Part shown: one piece after another, positions 32,472-41,024 of the stretch | Numbering within the stretch: position 1 is the first letter of the stretch | Layout: each line of letters starts with the position of its first letter | NCBI GenBank assembly: GCA_035936835.1 | Contig: DASYVT010000139.1 | Coordinates: forward strand, 1-45,366 | Source of the DNA: Candidatus Methylomirabilota bacterium | GTDB taxonomy: Bacteria > Methylomirabilota > Methylomirabilia > Rokubacteriales > CSP1-6 | Direction: 5' to 3' | DNA length: 45,366 bases | Program-made: the position numbers and the translations under genes | The notes under the pieces: generated by a model | Told to the model about the DNA's origin: nothing | Database searches by the model: none | Seen by the model: the letters and a program-made list of their open reading frames with translations, nothing else

Positions 32472-33454
32472 GCAAGCGCGCGAACCCGACCGCCATCGGC
32501 GCCTTCGTGGTATCCGCCGTGGCGCTCGCGGTGGTGGGCATCATCACTCTCGGCGGGATGCAGATCTTCAAGAAGGAGCTGCCCTTCGTCATGTTCTTCG
32601 ACGGCGACCTCGGCGGGCTCGACGTCGGCGCTCCGGTCGAGATCCGGGGTGTCAAGATCGGAGCGGTCACGAAGATCCGCCTCTTCGCGAACACCAACAG
32701 GATCGGGGTCTACGTCAACATCGACCCCTCGCTCCTGCCCAGGGGCGGCAAGGTCAGACAGAACGCCGAGGCCGTCGAGGACCTGATCAAGCAGGGTCTC
32801 AGGGCTCAGCTCAAGACGCAGAGCATGTTGACGGGGCAGCTCCTGGTTTACCTGGATTTCTTTCCTGGCATTTCGGTCGCGCTGGTCGGGCTAGACCCAG
32901 ACGTGCCGGAGATTCCGACGGTCCCGACGACGCTCGCGCGACTGCAGGCGCAGGTCGAGGCGATCTTCAACAAGCTCGACAAGGTCAAGTTCGACGAACT
33001 GATCAACGACGTGAGCCTGACGCTCAAGGGCGCGAAGGATCTCATGGCCTCTCCCGAGCTGAAGGCCGCCGTCGTCTCGGCGAACACCGCGCTCCAGCAG
33101 GCCGACAAGACGCTGAAACGGCTCGACGCGCAGCTCGAGCTTCTCGGCTCGAAGACCGACGCCACGCTCGTCGAGACGCGCGAGCTCCTGGCCGAGACGA
33201 GGAAGTTCCTGGCGAACGTCGACGCGCAGATCGGTCCGCTCGCGGCCTCGATCAAGGACGCCAGCACGTCCGCCCAGGGGACGCTCCGCACCGTGGACCG
33301 CGCGGTGGATGGCGACTCCCGCCTGGGCTACGAGGCGCTCCGCACCCTCCGGGACGTCGCGGACGCCGCCCGGTCGCTGAAGGCGCTGGCCGACTACCTC
33401 GAGCGGCACCCGGATGCCCTTCTTCGCGGCAAGGGAGGCTCAGACAGCGAATGA
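32468..33454 (+). CDS. mlaD: MCE-domain substrate-binding protein of the Mla transporter
   Basis: The 328-residue protein has an N-terminal membrane anchor (TAIGAFVVSAVALAVVGIITLG), an MCE domain at about 40-125 (FDGDLGGLDVGAPVEIRGVKIGAVTKIRL, SMLTGQLLVYLDFFPG) and a long helical C-terminal part (about 150-315) with coiled-coil character, so it is longer than E. coli MlaD (about 180 residues) and nearer PqiB/YebT or Mce-type spans. It binds lipid in the periplasm. The C-terminal helices could bridge the periplasm (inference). The stop overlaps the lipoprotein gene by ATGA. Confidence 0.9.
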   Translation: MSKRANPTAIGAFVVSAVALAVVGIITLGGMQIFKKELPFVMFFDGDLGGLDVGAPVEIRGVKIGAVTKIRLFANTNRIGVYVNIDPSLLPRGGKVRQNAEAVEDLIKQGLRAQLKTQSMLTGQLLVYLDFFPGISVALVGLDPDVPEIPTVPTTLARLQAQVEAIFNKLDKVKFDELINDVSLTLKGAKDLMASPELKAAVVSANTALQQADKTLKRLDAQLELLGSKTDATLVETRELLAETRKFLANVDAQIGPLAASIKDASTSAQGTLRTVDRAVDGDSRLGYEALRTLRDVADAARSLKALADYLERHPDALLRGKGGSDSE

Positions 33455-34050
33455 TCACCCCGGCCCGCCGTCCCCTCTACGCGCTCCTCTTCGTCACGGC
33501 CTTGGTCGGCGCCGGTTGCCTCGGCGGCGGCAGCGCCGCGACCCGCTTCTACGTGCTCGCACCGGGCGAGATCCCGGCCGTGCCGGTGGCCGGCGCGACG
33601 TCCGTCGGCGTCGGCCCCGTGGGCGTGCCCGGCTATCTCGACAGGCCGCAGATCGTGACGCGGCCGGCGGCGGACAAGATCGACCTGGGTGAGTTCGACC
33701 AGTGGGGTGAGCCGCTGCGTGACGGGATTTCCCGCGTGCTCGCCGAGGATCTGGCGCGCCAGATGCCCTCGGCGCGGATCTCGATCTTCCCGTGGCGGAG
33801 CCTGGAGAGCGTTCGCTACCAGGTAATCGTGGACGTGACGCGCTTGGACGGCCCGGCGGGCGGCGACCTCGCCCTCGAGGCGCGCTGGCGTATCCTGGAC
33901 GCCGCGGGCAAGGAAGTCGCGGTCAAGACCACGCGCCTCGCCGAGCCCACGGGCGGCGCCGGGTACAGCGCGACGGTGTCGGCCATGAGCCGGGTGCTGG
34001 CGGCCCTCAGCCGCGAGATCGCCCAGGCGCTGGCGGCGCTGCCCAAGTAG
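33451..34050 (+). CDS. ABC-type transport auxiliary lipoprotein (PqiC/YmbA-like)
   Basis: The 199-residue protein has a lipoprotein signal with lipobox VGAGC (cysteine near 25) and the auxiliary-component pattern: TRFYVLAPGEIPAV, VGVGPVGVPGYLDRPQIVTR, FDQWGEPLRDGISRVLAEDLARQM, RISIFPWRS and VDVTRLDGPAGGDLALEARWRI. This family sits with MCE systems and is anchored to the outer membrane, linking it to the MCE protein. Fourth gene of the mla unit; a 45-base gap follows before the channel gene. Confidence 0.88.
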   Translation: MITPARRPLYALLFVTALVGAGCLGGGSAATRFYVLAPGEIPAVPVAGATSVGVGPVGVPGYLDRPQIVTRPAADKIDLGEFDQWGEPLRDGISRVLAEDLARQMPSARISIFPWRSLESVRYQVIVDVTRLDGPAGGDLALEARWRILDAAGKEVAVKTTRLAEPTGGAGYSATVSAMSRVLAALSREIAQALAALPK

Positions 34051-34095
34051 CGGCGGCGGCGCGCGCTCCTCGACATGATGGAGTAGGGTAGGGCC

Positions 34096-35145
34096 GTGGC
34101 GGACGGTGGCCAGGCGTTTCCCGTTGCAGACATCCCGAGGCTCCGCGCTCGCCTCATCCTGCCGCTATCGCTCGTGGCGGCGGTGGTGGTCGGAGGGACG
34201 CTGGGATACTTCTGGCTCTGGCGCGACCTGGGCGGCACGTGGCTCGACGCGCTCTTCATGACGGTGACGACCATCACCACGGTCGGGTACGGCGAGGTCA
34301 AGCCGCTCGACTCGGCCGCCCGCATCTTCACGATGTTCATCGCGATCGTCGGGGTCGGCAGCCTCTTCTACACCTTCGGCGTGGTGATGGAGTACCTCGT
34401 CGCGGTGCGGCTGGCCGATCCGATGGGGAGACGCAAGATGGAGAAGCACATCGAGGCGCTGAGCGGACACATCATCCTGGCCGGCCTCGGCCGCGTGGGA
34501 CGGCAGGCCGCGCAGGAGCTGGCCGAGGCGCGCGTGCCCTTCCTGGTGGTCGACCCCTCCGATGCGACCCTGCATCAGGCCGAGGAACGCGGCTGGCTGT
34601 GCCAGCAGGGCGACGCCACCGACGACGCGGTGCTCGAGCGGGCCGGGGTCCGGCGCGCGCGCGGGCTCATCGCCACCACGGCCAACGACGCCACGAACAT
34701 GTACATCGTGCTCTCGGCGCGTGTCCTCAACCCGAAGCTCTACATCGTCTCGCGCGCCGTGGACGAGTCGAGCGTGTCCAAGCTCACCCGCGCCGGCGCC
34801 GACCGCGCGATCAGCCCGTACGCCATCGGTGGTCACCGGCTGGCGCACCTGATCCTGAGCCCCACGGTCGTGGACTTCTTCGAGACGGCCCTGCGCCGGG
34901 GCAACGAGGCGCTCAACATCGAGGCGCTGGCCGTGGGCGTCGAAAGTCCGGCGGCGGGCCGCACGCTCGAAGCGCTCGCCGTCCGGCAGGCCACGGGGGC
35001 GACGGTGCTGGCCATCATGCGCGACGGCAACCCCGTGGTGAACCCGCCGGGCGACATGGCGCTGGCCGCCGGCGACCGGCTGCTGGCGCTCGGCACGCGG
35101 GAGCAGCTCGCAAGCGTCGAGCGCGTGCTCGCCGGGCGGAGCTGA
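34096..35145 (+). CDS. Potassium channel with C-terminal TrkA-N/TrkA-C (RCK) domains
   Basis: The 349-residue protein is a two-helix K+ channel: helix 1 (LILPLSLVAAVVVGGTLGYFWLW), pore with filter TTVGYGEV near residue 60, helix 2 (IFTMFIAIVGVGSLFYTFGVV). It is followed by an RCK domain with Rossmann motif ILAGLGRVGRQAAQEL near 133 and GLIATTANDATNMYIVLSAR. A TrkA-C part (about 260-345) includes LEALAVRQATGATVLAIMRDG and LAAGDRLLALGTREQL. MthK/Kch-like, gated by nucleotide or Ca2+ in relatives. The start is GTG at 34096. A few bases separate it from the dioxygenase gene. Confidence 0.9.
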   Translation: MADGGQAFPVADIPRLRARLILPLSLVAAVVVGGTLGYFWLWRDLGGTWLDALFMTVTTITTVGYGEVKPLDSAARIFTMFIAIVGVGSLFYTFGVVMEYLVAVRLADPMGRRKMEKHIEALSGHIILAGLGRVGRQAAQELAEARVPFLVVDPSDATLHQAEERGWLCQQGDATDDAVLERAGVRRARGLIATTANDATNMYIVLSARVLNPKLYIVSRAVDESSVSKLTRAGADRAISPYAIGGHRLAHLILSPTVVDFFETALRRGNEALNIEALAVGVESPAAGRTLEALAVRQATGATVLAIMRDGNPVVNPPGDMALAAGDRLLALGTREQLASVERVLAGRS

Positions 35146-35149
35146 TTCC

Positions 35150-35764
35150 ATGCGAAGCATAATAGTCGCGCTGGCGGTCGCCTTTCTGCTCGCGGGAGCC
35201 GCGTGGGCGGCGTCGCTCGCGCCGACTCCGGAGCAGACGGTCGGCCCCTTCTACCCGAGCGTGCTCCCCGAGGACCGCGACGCGGACCTCCTCGTGATCA
35301 AGGGCCGGGCTGCCCGGGCGCAGGGCACCGTGCTTCACCTCACGGGGCGCGTGACCGACACGAGCGGCGACCCCGTCGCCGACGCGCGGGTCGAAATCTG
35401 GCAGAGCGACGTCTATGGCCGCTACCTGCCCCCGAAGGATGGCACCCCGGGGCAGCGGGACCCGAACTTCCAGGGCTACGGGCAGGCCCGCACCGATGCC
35501 GCGGGCGCGTACAAGTTTCGGACGATCCGACCGGTGCCGTACGAGTCCCGGCCTCCTCACATCCATTTCCAGGTCACGCACTCGCGCTTCCGTGCCCTCG
35601 TGACCCAGATGTACGTGGTGGGCGAGCCGGGACGCGAGAACCCCGCCTACTTCGGAGGCCAGCGGGTCCGCGACGCGCTCTCGGTGACGCTCTACCCCGC
35701 CGACGGCGCGGAGCCGGGCGCCCTCAGCGCGCGCTTCGACATCGTGCTCGTCCCGGCGCGGTGA
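35150..35764 (+). CDS. Exported intradiol ring-cleavage dioxygenase-like protein
   Basis: The 204-residue protein has a signal peptide (IIVALAVAFLLAGAAWAA) and a catechol/protocatechuate 3,4-dioxygenase beta-sandwich: PEQTVGPFYPS, LTGRVTDTSGDPVADARVEIWQSDVYGRY, FRTIRPVPYESRPPHIHFQV. The four non-haem Fe(III) ligands are present: Tyr92 (GRY), Tyr131 (PVPY), His137 and His139 (HIH). Known enzymes are cytoplasmic, so export of this one is uncommon, though secreted homologues exist. ATG 35150. It may cleave catechols outside the cell or in the periplasm; substrate unproven. Confidence 0.85.
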   Translation: MRSIIVALAVAFLLAGAAWAASLAPTPEQTVGPFYPSVLPEDRDADLLVIKGRAARAQGTVLHLTGRVTDTSGDPVADARVEIWQSDVYGRYLPPKDGTPGQRDPNFQGYGQARTDAAGAYKFRTIRPVPYESRPPHIHFQVTHSRFRALVTQMYVVGEPGRENPAYFGGQRVRDALSVTLYPADGAEPGALSARFDIVLVPAR

Positions 35765-35786
35765 GCATGACCGCCCCACGACGGCA

Positions 35787-36041
35787 GGGCTGCCGGCCAT
35801 GTACGAGGTCCGCGAGTTCGTGAACGAAGGCGGGCTCATGTCCTATGGGCCGAGCCTCGTGGGCATGATCCGGCGCGTGCCTGTCTTCATAGACAAGATA
35901 ATCAAAGGCGCCAAGCCCGCGGAGATTCCCGTCGAGCAGCCCACTCAGTTCGAGCTGGCCATCAACGAGAAGACCGCCAAGGCGATAGGGCTGACGATCC
36001 CCCAGAGTATCCTGGCGCGGGCGGATACAGTGGTCCGGTAG
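35787..36041 (+). pseudogene. C-terminal remnant of an ABC substrate-binding protein
   Basis: Only the last ~85 codons remain, in the style of the four paralogues at 24.7-28.7 kb: GLPAMYEVREFVNEGGLMSYGPS, then VFIDKIIKGAKPAEIPVEQPTQFELAI and the closing LTIPQSILARADTVVR. The N-terminal two lobes and signal peptide are missing; the upstream frame loses similarity at about 35787, directly after the dioxygenase stop. An ATG at 35799 could give an 80-residue product but it would not bind ligand. A deletion or recombination relic. Confidence 0.78.
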
Positions 36042-36064
36042 CTGACGACGCGGCCCCGGGGCGC

Positions 36065-36742
36065 CTAGTCTACGATCGCAACGGCGCGGACCGGCGAGCC
36101 GTCGGCGCCTTCGAGCTTCAGGGGCAGGGCGAGGAAGCGGCAGCGCGGCGCGCCAATCTGGTCGAGGTTGTTGAAGTACTCGATCACGGTGATGCCGGCA
36201 GGGAAGAAGACGTCGTGCGTGGTGCAGTCGTGCCGCGTCACCGCTGTTCCAGGCTCGAAGATCATGGTGCGGATCGAGTAGTCGGGTGGGTAGTCGTAGC
36301 CGACGGCTTTCGCCCGCCTCGCCACCAGCCACTCGCAGGCGCTCCGCCCCGTGAAGGGCGCCTCGCGCCAGAAGCGCTCGCTCTCCACCGGGCACTTCCT
36401 CGGCCAGTCCGTGCGCAGCAGCACGATGTCGCCGGGCTCGACGTGGGCGGCCCGCCGCTCGAGGTCTCTGGCCGTCACCTCGCCGTTCTCGGCCAGATGC
36501 GTGAGATCCACCACCGCCGCCGGCCCCATCCACTGGTCTACTGGCATTTGCGCGATGTCGCGGTCGCCGGGCAGGAAATGCACGGGCGCGTCCACGTGAG
36601 TGTAGGCGTGGCAGCTCGCCGTGAACACCGTGGACTGGAAGAGCGCGCCCCCTTCGTGGGTCGAGCGGCGCTCGCTCGAGACGGTCCAGCGGAAGTGGGG
36701 CTTGAGCGGGAAGGAAAGGTCAACGATGCGCACGGGCCGCAT
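36065..36742 (-). CDS. Cyclase-family (kynurenine formamidase-like) hydrolase
   Basis: The 225-residue protein has the metal-binding signature of the cyclase/KynB family: ASCHAYTHVDAPVHFLPGDRDIAQM (about 42-66), the HxDxPxH motif that holds zinc or manganese. RAAHVEPGDIVLLRTDW, the later VGYDYPPDYSIR and THDVFFPAGITVIEYFNNLDQI also fit. Relatives hydrolyse N-formylkynurenine, isatin or cyclic amides; the substrate here is unknown. ATG 36742 starts with RIVDLSFPLKP, which is normal for the family. Confidence 0.82.
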   Translation of the reverse strand: MRPVRIVDLSFPLKPHFRWTVSSERRSTHEGGALFQSTVFTASCHAYTHVDAPVHFLPGDRDIAQMPVDQWMGPAAVVDLTHLAENGEVTARDLERRAAHVEPGDIVLLRTDWPRKCPVESERFWREAPFTGRSACEWLVARRAKAVGYDYPPDYSIRTMIFEPGTAVTRHDCTTHDVFFPAGITVIEYFNNLDQIGAPRCRFLALPLKLEGADGSPVRAVAIVD

Positions 36743-36898
36743 GGTGCCGCGCGGGGACTGCCCTTGTCAATCGCGCCCTAGTAACCCTGACTTATGAATT
36801 GACGAGAACAGGAGGGTAACCTTCAATTGTGAGTTCCTACGGCGGCGTGGCGGCGGCGGTTGCGTTCCTCACCGCCGTGGCGCGACAATGGCGGCTCC

Positions 36899-37585
36899 AT
36901 GCCACGACCGCGCGGCGTCACGGTGAGGCGGCTCGTCCTGTTGGCGGTGCTGCTGGCCGGCATCGCCTGCGCATTCACCTGGCGCCGCTACCTCACGGTG
37001 CCCCAGATCCAGGTTTTCGTGGCGAGCTTGGGCCCCTGGGGGCCGCTGGCCTTCATGCTCGTCTACATGGTCGGCCCCGCCTTCCTCGTGCCGGGCCTGC
37101 CCCTCGACCTGGCGGCCGGCATCCTCTTCGGGCCCGTCTGGGGCACGGTCTATTCCCTCGTCGGCGCCACCGCCGGCGCCACCGTCGCCTTCCTCGCCGC
37201 GCGCACCGTCGGGCGGGACTGGACGGAGGAGAAGCTCTCGGGGCCTCTGAAGAAGCTCAAGGAGGGCGTGGACAAGAGCGGCTGGGAGTTCGTCGCCTTC
37301 GTGCGCCTCGTGCCTGTCATCCCCTTCAACCTGCTCAACTACGCCCTCGGCCTCACGCGCATCCGACTCGTGCCCTACGTGCTGGCCTCGTTCGTCTTCA
37401 TGGCGCCGGCCGCCGCCGTCTACGTCTACGCGGGCTGGGCGGGGGGCGAGGCGATCGCGGGCGAGGGGACGATCTCGCAGACGCTCGTGCGGGTGCTCCT
37501 CGCGCTGACCGCGCTCGGCATGCTCGCAGTCCTGCCGCAGCTCGCCGTGCGCTTCGCCAAGAGCAGGCGAACGCTCTCTCGCTGA
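36899..37585 (+). CDS. TVP38/TMEM64-family (DedA-like) membrane protein
   Basis: The 228-residue protein has an N-terminal helix (LVLLAVLLAGIACAFTW) and the VTT/SNARE-associated core: LGPWGPLAFMLVYMVGPAFLVPGLPLDLAAGILFG, GATAGATVAFLAARTVGR and FVAFVRLVPVIPFNLLNYALGLT, where the F-x-x-x-R-x-x-P-x-x-P element is diagnostic. Relatives may act as lipid scramblases or transporters. ATG 36899 is preferred over an upstream TTG at 36860. The 156-base gap before it is AT-richer but I see no strong promoter. Confidence 0.86.
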   Translation: MPRPRGVTVRRLVLLAVLLAGIACAFTWRRYLTVPQIQVFVASLGPWGPLAFMLVYMVGPAFLVPGLPLDLAAGILFGPVWGTVYSLVGATAGATVAFLAARTVGRDWTEEKLSGPLKKLKEGVDKSGWEFVAFVRLVPVIPFNLLNYALGLTRIRLVPYVLASFVFMAPAAAVYVYAGWAGGEAIAGEGTISQTLVRVLLALTALGMLAVLPQLAVRFAKSRRTLSR

Positions 37586-37595
37586 CGCCGCGGCC

Positions 37596-38324
37596 TCAGA
37601 CGGCCAGGAGACGGTGCTTGAGCGCCTGGTCGGCCTCGAGGTCGGCCGCGCGGGCGCTGTGCACGATGCGACCGTCGTCGATGACGTAGGCCCGGTGGGC
37701 GATGCTGAGCGCCATGGTCGAGTTCTGCTCGACCAGCAGGATGGCGATGCCCTCGTCGCGAATCTCCTCGATCACCGCCATGATGTCTTCCACGATCCTG
37801 GGCGCCAGGCCCTGCGACGGCTCGTCGAGCAGCACCAGGCGTGGATGCATCAGCAGCGCCCGGGCGATCGCGACCAGCTGGGCTTCACCGCCCGACAGGT
37901 GCTCGCCGCTCCGCTGCTTGAGCCGGTCGAGGATGGGGAACCGCTGGTAGACCCGCCCGAGCGTCCAGCCTTCACCTGCCGCCGTTCGCGGCAGCGATCG
38001 GTTCAGCGCCATGGCCAGGTTGCGCTCCACGGTGAGGGTCGGGAAGATCCGCCGGTTGTCCGGCACCCAGGCGATGCCGCGTTGGGCGATCTCGTGGGTG
38101 GGCAGACGCGTGATGTCGGCGCCGTCGAAGACGATGCGCCCCGCGCGCACGGGCGCCAGACCCAGGATGCTCTTGATGGTCGTGGTCTTGCCGCGGCCGT
38201 TGCGGCCGAGGAGGCACACCGTCTCGCCGGCGGCGATCTCGAGGGAGAGCCCGTCGAGGACGCGCGCGCCGCCGTAGAAGGTGCTGATGCGCTCGAGGGC
38301 CAAGAGCGGCCCGGCCGCGCTCAC
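37596..38324 (-). CDS. livF: Branched-chain amino acid-type ABC transporter ATP-binding protein LivF
   Basis: The 242-residue ATPase has ISTFYGGARVLDGLSLEIAAG, Walker A GRNGRGKTT, GRIVFDGADITRLPTHEIAQRGIAWVPDNRRIFPTLTVERNL (typical LivF), signature LSGGEAQLVAIARAL, Walker B LVLLDEPSQGL and the H-loop VEQN. Length and text match LivF. Start ATG at 38324 overlaps the livG stop by ATGA. Last gene of the operon. Confidence 0.93.
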   Translation of the reverse strand: MSAAGPLLALERISTFYGGARVLDGLSLEIAAGETVCLLGRNGRGKTTTIKSILGLAPVRAGRIVFDGADITRLPTHEIAQRGIAWVPDNRRIFPTLTVERNLAMALNRSLPRTAAGEGWTLGRVYQRFPILDRLKQRSGEHLSGGEAQLVAIARALLMHPRLVLLDEPSQGLAPRIVEDIMAVIEEIRDEGIAILLVEQNSTMALSIAHRAYVIDDGRIVHSARAADLEADQALKHRLLAV

Positions 38325-39088
38325 GTCCGAGTCCTCGTGTACCGGAGCGTGCCCAGATAGGCCTCGCGCACCTCGGGGTGGTCGCGTACCGCCTCAGGCG
38401 GCCCTTCCGCGATGACCTGGCCGCGGTGGAGCACGGCGACGTGGTGCGAGAGCCGCAGCACGAAGTCCATGTCGTGCTCGATGACGACGATGGTCAGGTC
38501 CTCGGCGAGCCGCTGCACCAGCTCGCGGAGGGTCTCCATGGGGCGGCTGCCGAGGCCGCTCGTCGGCTCGTCCATCAGCAGCACCTCCGGCTCGCCGGCC
38601 AGGGCCACCCCGATCTCGAGCAGGCGCCGCTGCCCGTAGGACATGAAACGCGCCGCCACCTGCTCGCGTCCGTGCAGGCCCACGAGGCGGACGATGGCGG
38701 CGGCCCTGTCCTCGGCCTCGCTGACCGCGCCCGCCGGCGTCCAGCAGTCGAGGCCGCGCCGTCGCATGGCCGGCACCGCGACGCGGACATTCTCGAGCAC
38801 GGTGAAGTGGTCGAAGAGATTGAGGATCTGGAAGGAGCGGCAGATGCCGAGCCGCGCCCGCCGGTCAGGGCTGAGCCTCGTGATATCCCCACCGTTGAAG
38901 ATGATCTGGCCCGCGTCCGGGGCGAGGAAGCCGGTCAGCAGGTTGAAGCACGTGGTCTTCCCCGCGCCGTTGGGTCCGATGAGGGCCGACAGCCGCCGCG
39001 GCGCGAACGCCAGATCCACGCCGTCCAGCACGACGTGGCCGCCGAAGGCCTTGCGAAGTCCGCGCACGGCCAGGAGGGGCGCGCTCAC
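38321..39088 (-). CDS. livG: Branched-chain amino acid-type ABC transporter ATP-binding protein LivG
   Basis: The 255-residue ATPase has Walker A GPNGAGKTT, FNLLTGFLAPDAGQIIFNGGDITRLSPDRRARLGICRSFQ (LivG style), signature SYGQRRLLEIGVALA, Walker B VLLMDEPTSGL and VVIEHDMDFV, with the LivG end EGPPEAVRDHPEVREAYLG. It energises the LivHM permease together with LivF. It overlaps livM by ATGA and livF by ATGA, so translation is coupled. Confidence 0.94.
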   Translation of the reverse strand: MSAPLLAVRGLRKAFGGHVVLDGVDLAFAPRRLSALIGPNGAGKTTCFNLLTGFLAPDAGQIIFNGGDITRLSPDRRARLGICRSFQILNLFDHFTVLENVRVAVPAMRRRGLDCWTPAGAVSEAEDRAAAIVRLVGLHGREQVAARFMSYGQRRLLEIGVALAGEPEVLLMDEPTSGLGSRPMETLRELVQRLAEDLTIVVIEHDMDFVLRLSHHVAVLHRGQVIAEGPPEAVRDHPEVREAYLGTLRYTRTRT

Positions 39089-40086
39089 CGCGCCTCTCCC
39101 GTGCGGGCCGCCTCGGCCTCGTCCGTGTCGTGGAACGCCGGCGGCTGGCGGAGGCGCTTGACCACGCCCAGGATGCCCTCAGGCATGAACAGGATGATCG
39201 CCATGAAGAGGCCGCCGTACAGCAGCATCCAGTGGTCGGTGAGGGTTGAGAAGACGTCGCGCAGCACGAGGAATACGGCCACGCCCAAGACGGGTCCGTA
39301 GAAGCTTGCGAAGCCGCCGCCGATGAGACACATGAGCACGACATTGCCCGACTGCTGCAGGCTCATGGGCTCGGGGAAGGCGCCGAAGCGTGCGAGCGCG
39401 TAGAGGCCGCCGGCCAGACCCGCAAAGGCGCACGAGAGGGTGAAGGCGGCCCACTTGTAGCGCGGGGTGTCGTAGCCGACGGCCCGGGCGCGCGTCTCGC
39501 TCTGCTTGATGGCGCCGATGACCTGGCCGAAGGGGGAATGCACGATGCGCCATAGGAGGATCGTCGAGGCCACGAAGAACGCGTACACGAAGTAGTAGAG
39601 GGGGAGGTTGCCGCGGAGGTCGATGCCGCCGACCGAGAGCCGCTGGAGCCCGGTGAGGCCGTCCTCGCCTCCGGTCCAGGTGTCGAGGACGAAGACGAGG
39701 AACCAGAACATCACGCCGAAGGCGATCGTGAGCAGCGAGAAGTAGATGCCGCGCTTGCGCGCCACCAGCAGGGCGACCACACCGCCGCAGGCGGCGGTGG
39801 CGAGGATGCCGATCAGGAGCGGGAGCCAGAGGCCGCCCGTCACCCACTTCTGGCTCGCGGCGAAGAAGTATCCGGCCATGCCGAAGAAAGCGCCGTGGCC
39901 GAAAGCGGGCAGCCCGGTGTAGCCCAGCAGGAGGTTGTAGCCGAGGGCGAAGATCGCCCAGATCATCACCTCGGTGCCGAGGTAGGTGTAGCCGCCGATC
40001 CACGGCAGGATGGCCGGCAGCACGAGGAAGACGCCGAACATGGCGAGCATCGGCGGCGGCGTCCAGTCGTCGAGGGCGGCGCGCAC
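39085..40086 (-). CDS. livM: Branched-chain amino acid-type ABC transporter permease LivM
   Basis: The 333-residue membrane protein has about nine helices and the LivM hallmark GYNLLLGYTGLPAFGHGAFFGMAGYF near 50-75. Also seen are IGAIKQSETRARAVGYDTPRYKWAAFTLSCAFAGLAGGLYAL and GGFASFYGPVLGVAVFLVLRDVF. A soluble C-terminal tail of about 30 residues (GILGVVKRLRQPPAFHDTDEAEAA) follows. It starts 4 bases after the livH stop on the minus strand. Confidence 0.93.
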   Translation of the reverse strand: MRAALDDWTPPPMLAMFGVFLVLPAILPWIGGYTYLGTEVMIWAIFALGYNLLLGYTGLPAFGHGAFFGMAGYFFAASQKWVTGGLWLPLLIGILATAACGGVVALLVARKRGIYFSLLTIAFGVMFWFLVFVLDTWTGGEDGLTGLQRLSVGGIDLRGNLPLYYFVYAFFVASTILLWRIVHSPFGQVIGAIKQSETRARAVGYDTPRYKWAAFTLSCAFAGLAGGLYALARFGAFPEPMSLQQSGNVVLMCLIGGGFASFYGPVLGVAVFLVLRDVFSTLTDHWMLLYGGLFMAIILFMPEGILGVVKRLRQPPAFHDTDEAEAARTGEAR

Positions 40087-40090
40087 GGCC

Positions 40091-40966
40091 TCAGAGCTCG
40101 AGCATGCTCTTCTGGCCGCGGAGGCCCCTCGGGCGCCAGAGGAGAACCGTTGTCATGAGGAGATACATCACGAGGATCGAGCCCCGCGGCACGACCAGGT
40201 TGCTCAGCCCGCTCGTGAGCCCGAGCAAGAGGCCCGCGATCACGGCGCCCGAGAACGAGCCGATGCCGCCGATTACCACCACGATGAAGGCCGGCATGAC
40301 GGCTTCGGCGCCCACGGTCGGCTTGAGGCTCCACATCGGCGCGGCGATCACGCCCGCCACGCCCGCCATGGCGGCGCCGAGCGCGAAGACCAGGCTCCGG
40401 AGCCGCGTCAGGTTGATGCCGAGCGCCCGCACCATCTCGTGGTCGTGCGCGCCGGCCTTGATCATGGCGCCGTACGGCGAGCGCTCGAGGAAGGCCCACA
40501 CGAGCACCAGCAGCAAGATCGCCAGCACCGCCACGAGCACCCGGTACTTCGAGTAGAAGAGGAAGCCCCAGTGGAAGGGGCCGGCGACGAACGCGGGGGC
40601 GCTCACGGTGTAGCCCCGCGGGCCCCACACGATGCGAATGATCTCCTCGAGCGCCAGCGCGGCGCCGAAGGTGAAGAGCAGGCCGAAGAGCGGGTCGCGC
40701 CCGTACGTGCGCCGGACGCCCAACTCGAGGAGGAGGCCGACGCCGCCCACGATGACCGGCGCCAGCAGGAGCGCGCCCCACCAGCCCACGTACGGGCCCA
40801 GCGCCAGCGCCGAGTAGCCGCCGAGCGCGAAGAGGACGCCGTGGCTGAAGTTGATGACTTCCATGGTGCCGAGGATAAGCATGAAGCCCAGCGCGATGAG
40901 GGCGTAGAGCAGGCCCAGCACCACGCCGTTCAGGAGCTGCGTGACGAGCTCGGCCAGATCGGGCAT
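40091..40966 (-). CDS. livH: Branched-chain amino acid-type ABC transporter permease LivH
   Basis: The 291-residue protein has eight or so helices with the LivH start LLNGVVLGLLYALIALGFMLILGTMEVINFSHGVLFALGGY, ALALEEIIRIVWGPRGY, KAGAHDHEMVRALGINLTRLRSLVFALGAAMAGVAGVI and GGIGSFSGAVIAGLLLGLTSGL. It pairs with LivM to form the membrane channel. It lies 58 bases from the binding-protein gene, with a palindrome in between. Confidence 0.94.
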   Translation of the reverse strand: MPDLAELVTQLLNGVVLGLLYALIALGFMLILGTMEVINFSHGVLFALGGYSALALGPYVGWWGALLLAPVIVGGVGLLLELGVRRTYGRDPLFGLLFTFGAALALEEIIRIVWGPRGYTVSAPAFVAGPFHWGFLFYSKYRVLVAVLAILLLVLVWAFLERSPYGAMIKAGAHDHEMVRALGINLTRLRSLVFALGAAMAGVAGVIAAPMWSLKPTVGAEAVMPAFIVVVIGGIGSFSGAVIAGLLLGLTSGLSNLVVPRGSILVMYLLMTTVLLWRPRGLRGQKSMLEL

Positions 40967-40980
40967 GGATGGTGGTCGTG

Positions 40981-41017
40981 CCCCCTCACCCCGGCCCTGC
41001 GGCCTAGGGTGAGGGGG
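40981..41017. repeat. GC palindrome between livK and livH
   Basis: CCCCCTCACCC (40981-40991) and GGGTGAGGGGG (41007-41017) form an 11-bp perfect stem with an internal GGCC/GGCC pairing. It shares the GGGTGAGGGGG module with the 24522 element. Its position after the binding-protein gene is where a REP hairpin often protects the upstream mRNA. Confidence 0.8.
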
Positions 41018-41024
41018 CTTGGCC

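Noticed and set aside
36829-37689. 286-codon plus frame over the TVP38 gene
   Set aside because: Arg/Gly/His-rich off-frame shadow; the neighbouring frame has clear membrane helices and the TVP38 motif.
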